Shown piece by piece: positions 28,489 through 38,253 of a stretch of 64,000 bases of DNA. The notes beneath the pieces were generated by a model. The model saw only the letters and a program-made list of their open reading frames with translations, was not told where the DNA came from and did not search any database. Where the stretch lies: contig NZ_CP066779.1 in NCBI RefSeq assembly GCF_016598535.1, positions 5,268,053 to 5,332,052 of the forward strand. The letters are read 5' to 3'. The DNA is from Rhodococcus sp. P-2. Its GTDB lineage: Bacteria > Actinomycetota > Actinomycetes > Mycobacteriales > Mycobacteriaceae. Both the position numbers and the translations under genes were made by a program. Each line of letters begins with the position of its first letter. Within the stretch, counting starts at the first letter, position 1.

Positions 28489-30624
28489 ATGGCTGAGCAG
28501 TCCCAGACCCCCACCCCACAGACCGACCAGAGCGCGCCGGGCGCGCCGAATCGGGCCTCCCGCTTCGCCTCCGAAGCGCTCAGTGTCCTGCGGCGCGTGC
28601 CGTTCACCGCGATCGTCGTGCTCACCATCACCGTCGTCGGGATCGCCACCGGTGCGTTGTGGAATCACGTCCGTACCTACTCGTGGTTCGACGACATCGC
28701 CTACGGAGTCCCTGCCTTGCAGGAAGGCAAGTGGTGGACTCTCGTCACGGGGTGGTTCTTCGGATTGACGCCGGGTCAGTATGTTTCGATCATCGTCGTC
28801 TTCGCCCTCGCGGTCGGCTGGTGCGAGTGGCGCCTGGGCACCAAGAACGCGGCCATCGTCACGATCAGCGGTCAGTTGGCGGGCGAAGTGGGTGCATCGC
28901 TCCTCCTCTGGGCCGGCAGCCACACCGACTGGGATTGGGCCCGCAACCTCGCCACCCACCGCGACGTCGGTGTCACCACCGCCATCATCGCCGCACTCGC
29001 CGCAACAACCGCAACTCTGCGCTCGCCCTGGCGAATGCGAGTGCGCGCCATCCTGTGTGCGTACATCGCCATCGCATTTCTCTTCGAAGGCCGCCTCGCC
29101 GACGTACAGCACCTCATCGCGGTCGCGATCTTCCTCCCGGTGGGCGAGAAGTTCTTCGGCGACGGAGAGCGTGGGTTCATCCCCCGAACCCGACGTGAGA
29201 TCCGTCTGCTCGGATTCATCGGCCTGCTCCTGATCGGCGTGGTCGAGATCGCCGTCTGGTTGTTCCCCGGAAGCGGACCGTTCGGGCCGACGGAAGCCGA
29301 AACCGGTTCGGGCTGGACCGCATTGGTCGACGTGATCATCGTTGCCCTGATCGCGGATCAGTTGCGACGAGGTCGCCGCTGGGCCTGGTGGGTTGCTGTG
29401 GCCTTCGGCTCTCTGACGGTTTTGGCCACCGCCCTCGTCCTCGGTTCGGTCATCTTCTTCGACTACGAAAGCGCCGGCGCCGTCACGGTCGGTACCGCGC
29501 TACTCTGGCTTCTCGAACTCATCTTGTTGATCAAGGGCCGTCACGCTTTTCACGTGCCGATGCGGCGCAAGATTCGAGGCGGGCCGCTGTCCGGGAACGA
29601 TCCTCGCGCCGCTGCTCGGGAACTGCTCAAACAGCACGGCGGCGGAACCATGTCGTGGATGACGACGTGGGACGGCAACAATTACTACTTCGGTGAGTCG
29701 GGTGAGAGCGTCGTTGCATTCCAACGACATGTCGGTGTCGTCGTCGTTCTGGCCGATCCGATAGCGAGCCCCGACAGGCTTGCCGCGGCGGTCGACGAAT
29801 TCACGACGATGTCCGAAGCCAACGGCCTTACTCCTTGCCTGTTCTCCGTAGGAAGGGAGACGGCCGATGCCGCCACACGGCGCGGGTGGCGCACCGTTCA
29901 GGTCGCCGAGGACACGATCGTCGACCTACCGGAATTGCAGTTCACCGGGAAGTCCTGGCAGGACATCCGCTCGGCGCTCAACAAGGCGAAAAAGGACGAC
30001 ATCACCTTCCGGATGACAACACTGGCAGACGAACCGTTCTCCGTGTTGGCTCAGGTACGCGCCATCTCGGAGGAATGGGTGGGCGACAAGGGACTACCCG
30101 AGATGGGGTTCACTCTCGGCAGCGTCGAGGAGGCGCTCGATCGCGACGTCCGGGTCGGCTTGGCCGTCGACCCGACGGGAAGCATTCACGGCGTCACCTC
30201 GTGGTTGCCGGTGTACGGCGAGGGCGGCGTCGTCCGGGGTTGGACCCTCGACGTCATGCGTCGACGCCCGGACGGGTTCCGCCCCGTGGTCGAATTCCTC
30301 ATCGCATCGTCGGCTCTCGAATTCAAAGAACAAGGTGCCCAATTCGTCTCACTGTCCGGAGCACCACTCGCCCGCAGCGACGACGGCGCCGACGCCGCAT
30401 CGATGGACCGCCTGCTCGACATGCTCGGAGCCGCGATGGAACCGCTCTACGGCTTCCGGTCGCTTCACGCGTTCAAGAAGAAGTTCAAGCCCAGATACGA
30501 ACCCGTTTTCCTGTGTTTTCGCGACGAAGCCGACCTGCCTCGGATCGGAATCGCACTGACGCGTGCATACCTACCCGACGCGACGGCTCCTCAGCTGATC
30601 AAGCTCGCCACCAGCAAGAGCTGA
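28489..30624 (+). CDS. MprF-like membrane protein with rhomboid-like N-terminus and DUF2156 domain
   Basis: The 711-residue protein has about seven to nine hydrophobic segments in the first 360 residues, in a rhomboid-like arrangement (KWWTLVTGWFFGLTPGQYVS, a WCEWRLG loop, DVGVTTAIIAALAAT). The DUF2156 (GNAT-fold) C-terminal domain extends from about residue 370. Motifs include GGGTMSWMTTWDGNNYYF, LADPIASPDRLAAAV and HAFKKKFKPRYEPVFLC, the last being the family's C-terminal phospholipid acyl-transfer region. The domain resembles that of lysyl-phosphatidylglycerol synthases. There is no lysyl-tRNA synthetase part, unlike mycobacterial LysX. The start is ATG 28489 with GAGAAGAGA upstream. Four bases separate it from the next gene. 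Lipid modification is inferred. Confidence 0.8.
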   Translation: MAEQSQTPTPQTDQSAPGAPNRASRFASEALSVLRRVPFTAIVVLTITVVGIATGALWNHVRTYSWFDDIAYGVPALQEGKWWTLVTGWFFGLTPGQYVSIIVVFALAVGWCEWRLGTKNAAIVTISGQLAGEVGASLLLWAGSHTDWDWARNLATHRDVGVTTAIIAALAATTATLRSPWRMRVRAILCAYIAIAFLFEGRLADVQHLIAVAIFLPVGEKFFGDGERGFIPRTRREIRLLGFIGLLLIGVVEIAVWLFPGSGPFGPTEAETGSGWTALVDVIIVALIADQLRRGRRWAWWVAVAFGSLTVLATALVLGSVIFFDYESAGAVTVGTALLWLLELILLIKGRHAFHVPMRRKIRGGPLSGNDPRAAARELLKQHGGGTMSWMTTWDGNNYYFGESGESVVAFQRHVGVVVVLADPIASPDRLAAAVDEFTTMSEANGLTPCLFSVGRETADAATRRGWRTVQVAEDTIVDLPELQFTGKSWQDIRSALNKAKKDDITFRMTTLADEPFSVLAQVRAISEEWVGDKGLPEMGFTLGSVEEALDRDVRVGLAVDPTGSIHGVTSWLPVYGEGGVVRGWTLDVMRRRPDGFRPVVEFLIASSALEFKEQGAQFVSLSGAPLARSDDGADAASMDRLLDMLGAAMEPLYGFRSLHAFKKKFKPRYEPVFLCFRDEADLPRIGIALTRAYLPDATAPQLIKLATSKS

Positions 30625-30628
30625 CGCC

Positions 30629-32896
30629 GTGCGGTCCTGGTTCGAGCACACGGTCGTCGACACCGGCAGACTCCCACTGTTCTTCCTTCTACTCGCCTTT
30701 GTTCTGACGTTCCTGTTCATTCGATTCAGCGTTCGAATGATCCGGGCCGAGGTCTCGTGGTGGCCGGGCAATGTCACGCCCGGCGGAATGCATATCCACC
30801 ACATGGTTTTCGGCCTGATGATGATGCTCGTGTCCGGTTTTGCCTTCATCGCTCTGGCCGACTATCACACCCCGATCGCCAACTGTGTTCTCGCGTCGGT
30901 GTTCGGTATCGGCAGTGCGCTGGTGCTCGACGAGTACGCACTCGTGCTGCATCTACGCGATGTCTACTGGGCCGAGGAGGGTCGCTCGTCCATCGACGCG
31001 GTGTTCGTTGCCATCGCGATCTCATTCCTTTTCCTTCTCGGAGTCCACCCGATCGGGTTCGCGGGAGAGTTCGACCCGTACGAGCAGGACCGTAGCCTGG
31101 CGACGTTGATCGGCGTCGTCGTCGCGATCGTGATCCAACTCGGACTCGCAGTGATCACGTTGATGAAGGGCAAACTCTGGACCGGCTTGATCGGACTGTT
31201 CTTCACCCCGCTTTTGTTGGTCGGCGCGATTCGATTGAGTCGCCCGGGTGCGCCGTGGGCGCGTTCGCGTTACCGCGACAAGCCCGCCAAGATGAGCCGG
31301 GCAGTCGCCCGTGAGCAGCGGTATCGCGAGCCGATGATCCACGCGAAGATCTACGTTCAGGAAACGGTGTCGGGAAGTTTCGGTTCTACTCCCCCGACCC
31401 CACCACCGCTCCCCGTCGTCGACACCACGACGCCTACGACGAAAGTCGGACTATCACGGCGGCTTTCGGACAGAATTCGCTGGCGCCGAACTCGCCGACG
31501 ATTACGAACAGTCCCGGTCTGGCGCCTCCCCGTGATCCTCGTCGTTCTGTCCGTCGTCACCGCGAACATCCTCGTCGGGATCGACGGAGACCTGGTGAGC
31601 GACGGCGACGTCGGTACCATTTCCGAGGGCGTGGACGCCGGGGCCACCGCAACGCTGCTCAGCGTCATCGCCGGCGGGATGATCACTCTCACCGGTCTGG
31701 TGTTCACCGCCATCACCCTCGCAATGCAGTTCGGCGCCTCGCAGATTTCGGTGCGGGTGGTCCCGATGCTTGCGCAACAGCGAGTGATGCGGTGGTCGAT
31801 CGGCATGTTTCTGGCCACGTTCGTCTTCTCCTTGATCATTGCGCTCGATCTGGCGCTCGATTCGGAGAATTCCTCACCGACCATCTCAACGGCGATCGCA
31901 CTGCTTCTGGCATTGGCCAGTGCGATCCTGTTCATCGCGTTGGTGGCGAAGGTCGGGTCGATTCTCAATTCCAGTCGGTTGCTGCGTTGGATAGCGGCCC
32001 AGGGTCGCAGCGCGACGATTCGTGCCTATCCGCTGTACGAGGACTTGCCTTCCGGCGCACCGAAACCCAGTCAGCCGCTCCCCCTCCCCCAACCGCGCGA
32101 GTCCGAAACCTCCGAGAGCGCCGACGCACTGGTGATTCGCCTGCGCCACCTCTCACCCGACGGCCGGATTCTGCTGGCGATCGATCTCGCACGATTGCAG
32201 CGTTTGGCCGGCCGCTGGGACGTCTCGGTCGAGGTCGTCCCCAGCATCGGCGAGTTCGTCGCCCAGAACGCGCCCCTCTTCGAGGTACGCGGACCGTCGC
32301 TGAAGGTACGTCCTGACACCTTGATGTCGTGCTTGATCTTCGGTGACACGCACAGCCCGGTCGTCAGCCCCGGTGCAGCGCTTCAGTCGATCGTGGACAT
32401 CGCGCTCAAGGCACTGTCACCCGCCATCAACGACCCGGGCCGAGCCGTGCAGGCTCTCGACCACATCGAGGACCTTCTGGTACTTCTCGCCCCGCGGGTC
32501 CGCTTCGACACGTCAACCTCGGATCTCACGCTGATCCGAGGGCAGCAACGCACCTGGACCGATTACGTGTCCGTCGCCACCGACGAGATCCGGCACTTCA
32601 GTACCAATTCCGCGCAGGTCCAGCGTCGTCTACGCGCGGTATTCGCGACCTTGCTCGAAGCCTGCCCGCCGGACCAGCACCCTCCGCTACTAGAGCGCGT
32701 CGACGCACTCGATGCGCAATTGACCCGAGAATGGACCGGCGCACTCGACCTTCGGCTCGCGAGTGTGGCAGATCCGCAGGGATTGGGCTCCGAGGCCGGG
32801 GCGACCGGAAGAATTCACCCGCTGATCATCGGGTCTTCGGAACTTCCAGACGATCGTTCATTCGGGCAGACCGAGTCGCGTTCCCAGCCAACCTAA
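30629..32896 (+). CDS. Large membrane protein: HIHH-motif N-terminal module fused to DUF2254
   Basis: The 755-residue protein looks like two joined membrane modules. Residues 1-210 have about six helices and carry a GGMHIHHMVFG motif (His55, His57, His58), followed by a Pro/Thr-rich linker (about 230-275). The rest matches DUF2254: TLLSVIAGGMITLTGLVF, AMQFGASQISVRVVPML, then a soluble C-terminal domain with ALKALSPAINDPGRAVQAL. Normal DUF2254 proteins are about 400-450 residues. The start is a GTG four bases after the MprF-like stop, so they form one unit. It overlaps the facing esterase gene by 39 bases. Function is unknown. Confidence 0.75.
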   Translation: MRSWFEHTVVDTGRLPLFFLLLAFVLTFLFIRFSVRMIRAEVSWWPGNVTPGGMHIHHMVFGLMMMLVSGFAFIALADYHTPIANCVLASVFGIGSALVLDEYALVLHLRDVYWAEEGRSSIDAVFVAIAISFLFLLGVHPIGFAGEFDPYEQDRSLATLIGVVVAIVIQLGLAVITLMKGKLWTGLIGLFFTPLLLVGAIRLSRPGAPWARSRYRDKPAKMSRAVAREQRYREPMIHAKIYVQETVSGSFGSTPPTPPPLPVVDTTTPTTKVGLSRRLSDRIRWRRTRRRLRTVPVWRLPVILVVLSVVTANILVGIDGDLVSDGDVGTISEGVDAGATATLLSVIAGGMITLTGLVFTAITLAMQFGASQISVRVVPMLAQQRVMRWSIGMFLATFVFSLIIALDLALDSENSSPTISTAIALLLALASAILFIALVAKVGSILNSSRLLRWIAAQGRSATIRAYPLYEDLPSGAPKPSQPLPLPQPRESETSESADALVIRLRHLSPDGRILLAIDLARLQRLAGRWDVSVEVVPSIGEFVAQNAPLFEVRGPSLKVRPDTLMSCLIFGDTHSPVVSPGAALQSIVDIALKALSPAINDPGRAVQALDHIEDLLVLLAPRVRFDTSTSDLTLIRGQQRTWTDYVSVATDEIRHFSTNSAQVQRRLRAVFATLLEACPPDQHPPLLERVDALDAQLTREWTGALDLRLASVADPQGLGSEAGATGRIHPLIIGSSELPDDRSFGQTESRSQPT

Positions 32897-34147
32897 TTGA
32901 CTCGCCAATCCAGCCGACCACACCTGGAAGCTGTGTCCTCCGTCGACCTCGGCGTACTGGACGTCCATCCCTGCGGCTTTTGCGGCTTCGTAGAGCGTTT
33001 GAAGACCTGGGCGGTAGTCGTTGTCCTGTTTGCCGACTACGAACACTCCGGCGCTGTCGGGGAACTTCTTCTCCCGGAGCAGATCCTGCGGATTCACTGC
33101 CACGAACGCGGCTTCGTTGCCGCCGAACGCTGCATCGACCGTCTGCTTCCGATCACCGAGGGTGGGTTCGATCTGACCGGACAGATCCAGGAACGTCGGA
33201 TACACCGCGGGGAAGTTCGTTGCCATCTGGAACGCGCAGGTACCGCCGTAGGAAAGTCCCCCGATCGCCCACTTCCTCGGGTCGGGATCCACCTGGAGGT
33301 TCCCGCGCACCCAGTCGGGAACATCGCGCGAAAGGTACGTTGCGACGTTTCCGAGTTGGGAATCGACGCAGAGCGGATTCGCCAGTTCCGACCCGGTCCC
33401 GTCAGCAACGACGACAACGGGAGCCAAGCCCGAATGCGCAGCGGCGTAGGCGTCCATGGTCTGGACGAGACGTCCGCCCTGTAGCCAGTCCTCGGGCGCG
33501 CCTGGTTGGCCGGCAAGCAGTACCAACACCGGCAACTCCGGTCGTGGGTTGGTGAAATACGCGGGCGGTAGGTAGATCTCGGCGTCGCGGGCGCTGAATC
33601 CGGAGACCGTCCCCGCAATCGTGACCGTGCTGACCTTGCCGGTCGACGGCATGTCCGCTGGAGCCTTCCATTGCGAAACCGGTACCGCGCCGTCCTTGCC
33701 GTCGTCCAGGTCGGCGAGTGAAACCTTCTCCGCGTCCGAGAGTCCCAGCGCTGTTCCCAACGTCGGATACGACTGGAACTGCAGATTCACGTGAGCCGCG
33801 CTCGACACGACCACCAGGAGCACGGAGACGACGGTGAGCACGCGGCCGTCGAGTCGCGTCGCCGCAAATATCCGCGAAACACCCAGCAGCGCGCCGAGAA
33901 TGCCCAACCCGATCCACACGTAGACCGGACGGGCAATCGGATCGGGGAACGGGTGCCATACCTTCTCGATCAGCCAGTACAGCACGAGAGTGATCGCAAT
34001 TGCCGCGACGATGCAGACCGGAATCGAGATCAGCACGTGACGCCTCGATCTCGAGAAGATCAGCCACAGAAGTGCCAGAATTCCGAGCACCGTCACCACG
34101 GGCGGGACCGGGCCCGTGACCAGCGACAGATCCGTGATCGTGTGCAC
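32858..34147 (-). CDS. Membrane-anchored esterase of the alpha/beta hydrolase fold
   Basis: The 429-residue protein has about four N-terminal hydrophobic segments (about 12-118), then an extracytoplasmic hydrolase domain similar to Fes/mycolyltransferase-type esterases. The nucleophile Ser299 sits in GGLSYGG. A catalytic acid is likely in VVGKQDNDYRPG, and the histidine in GGHSFQVW near the end. A Trp-rich mycolate signature is not obvious, so this is not a confident Ag85 homologue. The start is GTG 34147 behind GGGAGAC. It converges on the DUF2254 gene, overlapping it by 39 bases. Confidence 0.82.
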   Translation of the reverse strand: MHTITDLSLVTGPVPPVVTVLGILALLWLIFSRSRRHVLISIPVCIVAAIAITLVLYWLIEKVWHPFPDPIARPVYVWIGLGILGALLGVSRIFAATRLDGRVLTVVSVLLVVVSSAAHVNLQFQSYPTLGTALGLSDAEKVSLADLDDGKDGAVPVSQWKAPADMPSTGKVSTVTIAGTVSGFSARDAEIYLPPAYFTNPRPELPVLVLLAGQPGAPEDWLQGGRLVQTMDAYAAAHSGLAPVVVVADGTGSELANPLCVDSQLGNVATYLSRDVPDWVRGNLQVDPDPRKWAIGGLSYGGTCAFQMATNFPAVYPTFLDLSGQIEPTLGDRKQTVDAAFGGNEAAFVAVNPQDLLREKKFPDSAGVFVVGKQDNDYRPGLQTLYEAAKAAGMDVQYAEVDGGHSFQVWSAGLASQLGWLGTRLGLPE

Positions 34148-34212
34148 GTCGTCTCCCGTCGCAGCCCTGTTTAGACAATATCCAAGAACAAGACATTTCG
34201 GAGCTGATGGCG

Positions 34213-36696
34213 TCAGATCACCGCGTTCGACGCCTGGGCACGTAGGTCTCGGGCCAAGTGATCCCGACGCTCGAGAACAAGCCGCCGCAGCGACGCGGGC
34301 GCGTCTGCGTTGGCCTGGATCCAGGCATCGACCGCAGAGGTGTCTTCAGCTGCCGGGAAGAGTCCGTTCACCAACCGTCGCGCAATCTCGATGCTGCGTT
34401 CGGACCACCACTTCCCCAAGGACGAGAAATACTCACCCGCATATCCCTCGATCAGTGACGCGTCCGTGCCCGAACGGAATCCGGCGATCGTCGCATCCAG
34501 GCGGTCGTTCGAGAGTGAGGCATCGGTGGTCGCCGACGCCCAGGCAGCCGCCTTGGTCGCGGCATCGGGAATCGACGCCGCGGCGCGGACGTACGCAGTT
34601 CGACCCGCCGACGTGCTGTCCTTACTCAGCTCACCGTCGAAGTCGCTCACACTCGCATGGCCGGTCGCGGACAGGGCGATCCACAATGCCCACCGCAGAT
34701 CGGGATCGAGAGCCAGTCCGACCGGTCCCGGGCACGTGCCGCCGAGTATCGACCGCAACTCGTCGGCGCGAGCGTCGTTGACCGCTGCGGCGGCCGACAG
34801 GGCCCGTGCCCAGGCCAGCTGTCTTCCGGACCCCGGTTCGGCTTCGAACACCGCCTTCCAGGTCGTTTCCAACCAGCCTGCACTGACATTGGGCCGCAAG
34901 CTTTTCGGAACGTAGTGAAGAACCGCGTATTGGGCATCGGTCAGAATCGAGCTGAGAATCGCAAGATCTGTCTCTGCGGGCGCGAATCGTTCCACCATGT
35001 CGAGGTATCGGAACACCGAGAGTTGCGCATCACGCACCGAGTTCCACAGCGACGACCAGATCACCCCGCGCGCAAGCGGATCGCTCACGCGGTCCAGGGA
35101 TGCCTCGACTGTCGACAGTGATCGCTCGTCCAAGCGGACCTTCGCGTAGGTGAGGTCTTCGTCGTTGAGCAGTGTGAGCGCCCCAGATGGAAGGTCCACG
35201 GAAGTGCGGGATTCGGTGATGTCGAGTTCGACGCGTTCGGTGCGAACAAGATCTCCGGACTCGTTGTAGTCGTAAATTCCGACTGCGAGCCGATGCGGCC
35301 TCGGGTCCGTCTGGACCACATCTGTTCCATCGAGCGACAGCGTGGACACTCCGGTGGTCTGCAACCAGATTCGTGCCCATTCGCGCACATCGCGTCCGGA
35401 AGTCTCCGCGAGCACGTCGAGCAGATCGACCAGCGTGGTGTTCCCGAATGCGTGAGCCTTGAAGTACCGTCGAGCCGCTTCGAAGAACGCGTCACGGCCG
35501 ACAAACGCAACAAGTTGCTTGAGGACGCTGGCGCCCTTGGCGTAGGTGATTCCGTCGAAGTTCAGCTTCGCAGCTTCGAGATCGACGATGTCGGCGACGA
35601 TGGGGTGAGTGGTCGGCAGCTGATCTTGGAGGTAAGCCCACGCCTTCCGCTTGATGGCGAACGCTACCCAGGCATCGGTGAAACGCGTGGCTTCGGCGCT
35701 GACCAGCGATCCCATGAAATCGGCGAAGGATTCCTTGAGCCACAAGTCGTCCCACCAAACCATGGTCACCAGATCGCCGAACCACATGTGCGCCATTTCG
35801 TGCAGGATCGTGTTGGCGCGGCGCTGATGCTGCTCGTCGGTCGCGGAGCCGCGGAACACGTATGCCTCGGTGAAGGTCACCAATCCCGGGTTCTCCATGG
35901 CGCCGAGGTTGTACTCGGGGACGAAGATCTGGTCGTACTTGCCGAACGGATACGGATAGTCGAAGTGCTCGGCGTAGAAGTCCAGCCCCTGACGGGTGAT
36001 GTCGAAAACGTTGTCTGCATCGAGATGAGGAGCCAACGACGCCCGGCACAAAGCGCCCAACTCGACAGTGAGGTCGCCGCAACTCCACGACGACGCCACC
36101 CGGTGATACGGCCCGGCCGCGATTGCGGTGATGTAGGTCGAGATCGGCAGCGTCGGTGCGAAAGTGACGCGTTGTCCGCCGTCTACGGAGTGGGTCTGGG
36201 TCGCGGGCTGATTCGACAGGACTTCCCAGCCGTCAGGTGCTGTCACCTCGAATGTGAAGGGCGCCTTGAGGTCCGGTTGCTCGAAGCAGGCGAAAACACG
36301 TCTGGCGTCGGCGGGCTCGTATTGCGTGTACAGATACGTCTGATCGTCAGCGTCGTCGACAAATCGGTGCAGCCCTTCGCCGGAACGGCTGTAGTTACCG
36401 TGAGCTGCCACCCGCACGACGTTCGATCCACCGAGTCCGCGCACCACAATCCGGGACCCGTCGTACTCCACGGGAATCGACACACCGTCGACGTCCACGG
36501 AATCGACTGCAGCACCGATGAAGTCGAGCCATGTGGACTCCGCCGACGACGTCAGATCAATTGTCGTGACCGTCGAAAAGGTCTTCACGGCGGAGTCGAC
36601 CGCCGATCGCAGATCCAACTCCACCCGGTAACCGGCGACGGAGATGGCTCGAGATCGTTCGGCGACTTCGCTTCGATTCAGGTTCGCTGTACTCAC
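34213..36696 (-). CDS. pepN: Aminopeptidase N, M1 family
   Basis: The 827-residue zinc aminopeptidase removes N-terminal residues from peptides in the cytoplasm. GAMEN is at 265-269, the HEMAH zinc motif at 299-303 and the second zinc-ligand glutamate at E322 in LKESFADF. The C-terminal ERAP1-like helical domain is full length. Residues about 1-20 are a short leader without signal features. The gene stands alone between the esterase and thiD, in the same direction as thiD. Confidence 0.96.
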   Translation of the reverse strand: MSTANLNRSEVAERSRAISVAGYRVELDLRSAVDSAVKTFSTVTTIDLTSSAESTWLDFIGAAVDSVDVDGVSIPVEYDGSRIVVRGLGGSNVVRVAAHGNYSRSGEGLHRFVDDADDQTYLYTQYEPADARRVFACFEQPDLKAPFTFEVTAPDGWEVLSNQPATQTHSVDGGQRVTFAPTLPISTYITAIAAGPYHRVASSWSCGDLTVELGALCRASLAPHLDADNVFDITRQGLDFYAEHFDYPYPFGKYDQIFVPEYNLGAMENPGLVTFTEAYVFRGSATDEQHQRRANTILHEMAHMWFGDLVTMVWWDDLWLKESFADFMGSLVSAEATRFTDAWVAFAIKRKAWAYLQDQLPTTHPIVADIVDLEAAKLNFDGITYAKGASVLKQLVAFVGRDAFFEAARRYFKAHAFGNTTLVDLLDVLAETSGRDVREWARIWLQTTGVSTLSLDGTDVVQTDPRPHRLAVGIYDYNESGDLVRTERVELDITESRTSVDLPSGALTLLNDEDLTYAKVRLDERSLSTVEASLDRVSDPLARGVIWSSLWNSVRDAQLSVFRYLDMVERFAPAETDLAILSSILTDAQYAVLHYVPKSLRPNVSAGWLETTWKAVFEAEPGSGRQLAWARALSAAAAVNDARADELRSILGGTCPGPVGLALDPDLRWALWIALSATGHASVSDFDGELSKDSTSAGRTAYVRAAASIPDAATKAAAWASATTDASLSNDRLDATIAGFRSGTDASLIEGYAGEYFSSLGKWWSERSIEIARRLVNGLFPAAEDTSAVDAWIQANADAPASLRRLVLERRDHLARDLRAQASNAVI

Positions 36697-36744
36697 GCAC
36701 TCGATCCTGCCAGGCCGCGCGCGGCGATGTGAGCCGCAGTGCGC

Positions 36745-37545
36745 CTATCCCTTGAAAGCGCCCTGCCAGACGGTGTCGAACGGCGTGTGCGCCGAGACTC
36801 GGCCTTCGATGCCCGCCGTGACGAACTTCTTTGCCAGGGCGACGGCTTCGCCCACGTCGGCGCCCTTCGCCAGCTCCGCGGTCACTGCGGCGGCCAGCGT
36901 GCAACCGGCACCCGAGACGCGCTCTTCACCGACCTTGGGGGCGGAGAGAACCGTCACGTCGGTCCCGTCGAACAACACGTCGACAGCGTCGCCACCGGCG
37001 AGTTCGACACCACCCTTTGCGAGCACGTACTTGGGCCCGAGGTCATGGATACGACGTGCGGCCTCGATGAGGTCGTCCACGCTTTCGATGCTGTCCATTC
37101 CGGCGAGGGTGCGTGCCTCGAACAGGTTGGGTGTGACGACGGTGGCGAGCGGAAGAATCGAATCACGAAGTGCTGTATCGGTATCGAGAGCCGCGCCGGG
37201 CTCCTGGCCCTTGCAGATCAGGACCGGGTCGAGGACGACGTGGCGCCAAGACTGCCGACGCAATCCCTCTGCCACAACCTCGATCGTGGCAGGCGTGCCC
37301 AACATGCCGATCTTGACGACGTCCAGATCGTGAGCTGCCGTGGCAGCCTCGATCTGATCAGCGATCACGTCAGGGGCGATCGGCACGAAGCGGTGACCCC
37401 AGTTGTTCTTGGGATCGAACGAAACGATGCACGTGGTGGTCGCTACGCCGTAGACGTCCAATGCCTGAAACGTCTTCAGGTCGACCTGCAGGCCGGCACC
37501 GCCAGTCGCTTCGGACCCAGCGATGACATAGGCGAGGTCAACCAC
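36745..37545 (-). CDS. thiD: Hydroxymethylpyrimidine/phosphomethylpyrimidine kinase family (ThiD/PdxK-like)
   Basis: The 266-residue PfkB/ribokinase-fold enzyme starts with IAGSEATGGAGLQVDLKTFQALDVYG, the ThiD hallmark. The anion-hole and catalytic motif is EERVSGAGCTLAAAV (catalytic region with G-A-G-C). It phosphorylates HMP and HMP-P in thiamin synthesis; some relatives prefer pyridoxal. The start is GTG 37545 with AAGGAGA nine bases upstream. No TPP riboswitch is seen in the leader. Confidence 0.88.
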   Translation of the reverse strand: MVDLAYVIAGSEATGGAGLQVDLKTFQALDVYGVATTTCIVSFDPKNNWGHRFVPIAPDVIADQIEAATAAHDLDVVKIGMLGTPATIEVVAEGLRRQSWRHVVLDPVLICKGQEPGAALDTDTALRDSILPLATVVTPNLFEARTLAGMDSIESVDDLIEAARRIHDLGPKYVLAKGGVELAGGDAVDVLFDGTDVTVLSAPKVGEERVSGAGCTLAAAVTAELAKGADVGEAVALAKKFVTAGIEGRVSAHTPFDTVWQGAFKG

Positions 37546-37638
37546 AGCACAATCTCCTTCTTCGGACTTTCGAAACGTGCGTGGATGGCCACGAACGCGG
37601 GGCCCAGTTTATCAACCGATCCGACGTCCGGTTTTCGC

Positions 37639-38253
37639 CTATGCAGGCACCGGAGTTCCCCACGCAACGTCGTTGTCCTCGTAACCGAAGGGTGGGCCGA
37701 CGAACTCGCCACCACAGGTGATCAGCGCGAGGGTTTCCGGTCCGTCGAGGCTGTTCAATCGCTCGACCGGCAGCTCGCCGTTCTTGCCGTAGTGATCGAC
37801 CGCATCGATACGGTAGTTCCAGGTCTGTCCCCCGGTGCCAGTCACGGTCACGATCGAGCCGATTTCCAGTGTCGAGAACTTCTTTCCGAATCCGTCACCT
37901 TGATAGATGTCGTTGATGTGTCCGGTGATCACCACGGTGCCCGCGCCGGAGCCTGGAAAGGCCGAGTCCGCCCACCACCCGATCTCACTGACATCCTCGG
38001 GAGGAATGAGCGAGCCGTCCGTCGTCGTCTTGATCGACAGAATGTCAGCCGTGCTGTCGACTATACGAAGCGTGGTCGGGACATCCGGACCGTCGACCGC
38101 AGCGCGAACCTCGGGCGGCAGATCTTGTTGGCCGGTCGCGAGGACACGGGTCGGCGATTCACCGTCGTCAGAACATCCCCCGGTCAGGAGCGTGGCCACC
38201 ACTACTGCAGCGGCCCATGTTCGACGGACCGTGGATCGAGGTGCCGCTGTCAC
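37639..38253 (-). CDS. Class F sortase-like secreted protein lacking an Arg after the Cys
   Basis: The 204-residue protein has an N-terminal signal peptide that ends in LLTGGC, close to a lipobox, so it may be lipid-anchored. The body is sortase-like: VVITGHIND (His112), a NYRIDAVDHYGK strand pattern and LALITCGGEF (Cys180). Sortases need an Arg in the strand after the cysteine; here the 24 residues after Cys180 contain none, and the YEDNDVAW position has Glu. Activity is therefore uncertain. The GTG start overlaps the stop of the secreted Gly-rich gene (GTGA), so the two are co-translated. Housekeeping sortase anchoring is not evident since no LPxTG substrate is seen. Confidence 0.78.
   Translation of the reverse strand: MTAAPRSTVRRTWAAAVVVATLLTGGCSDDGESPTRVLATGQQDLPPEVRAAVDGPDVPTTLRIVDSTADILSIKTTTDGSLIPPEDVSEIGWWADSAFPGSGAGTVVITGHINDIYQGDGFGKKFSTLEIGSIVTVTGTGGQTWNYRIDAVDHYGKNGELPVERLNSLDGPETLALITCGGEFVGPPFGYEDNDVAWGTPVPA

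Noticed and set aside
35293-36732. 479-residue open frame opposite pepN
   Set aside because: It lies within the aminopeptidase gene on the other strand and shows no family motifs.
37546-37638. TPP riboswitch upstream of thiD
   Set aside because: No CUGAGA-type core is seen in the short leader.
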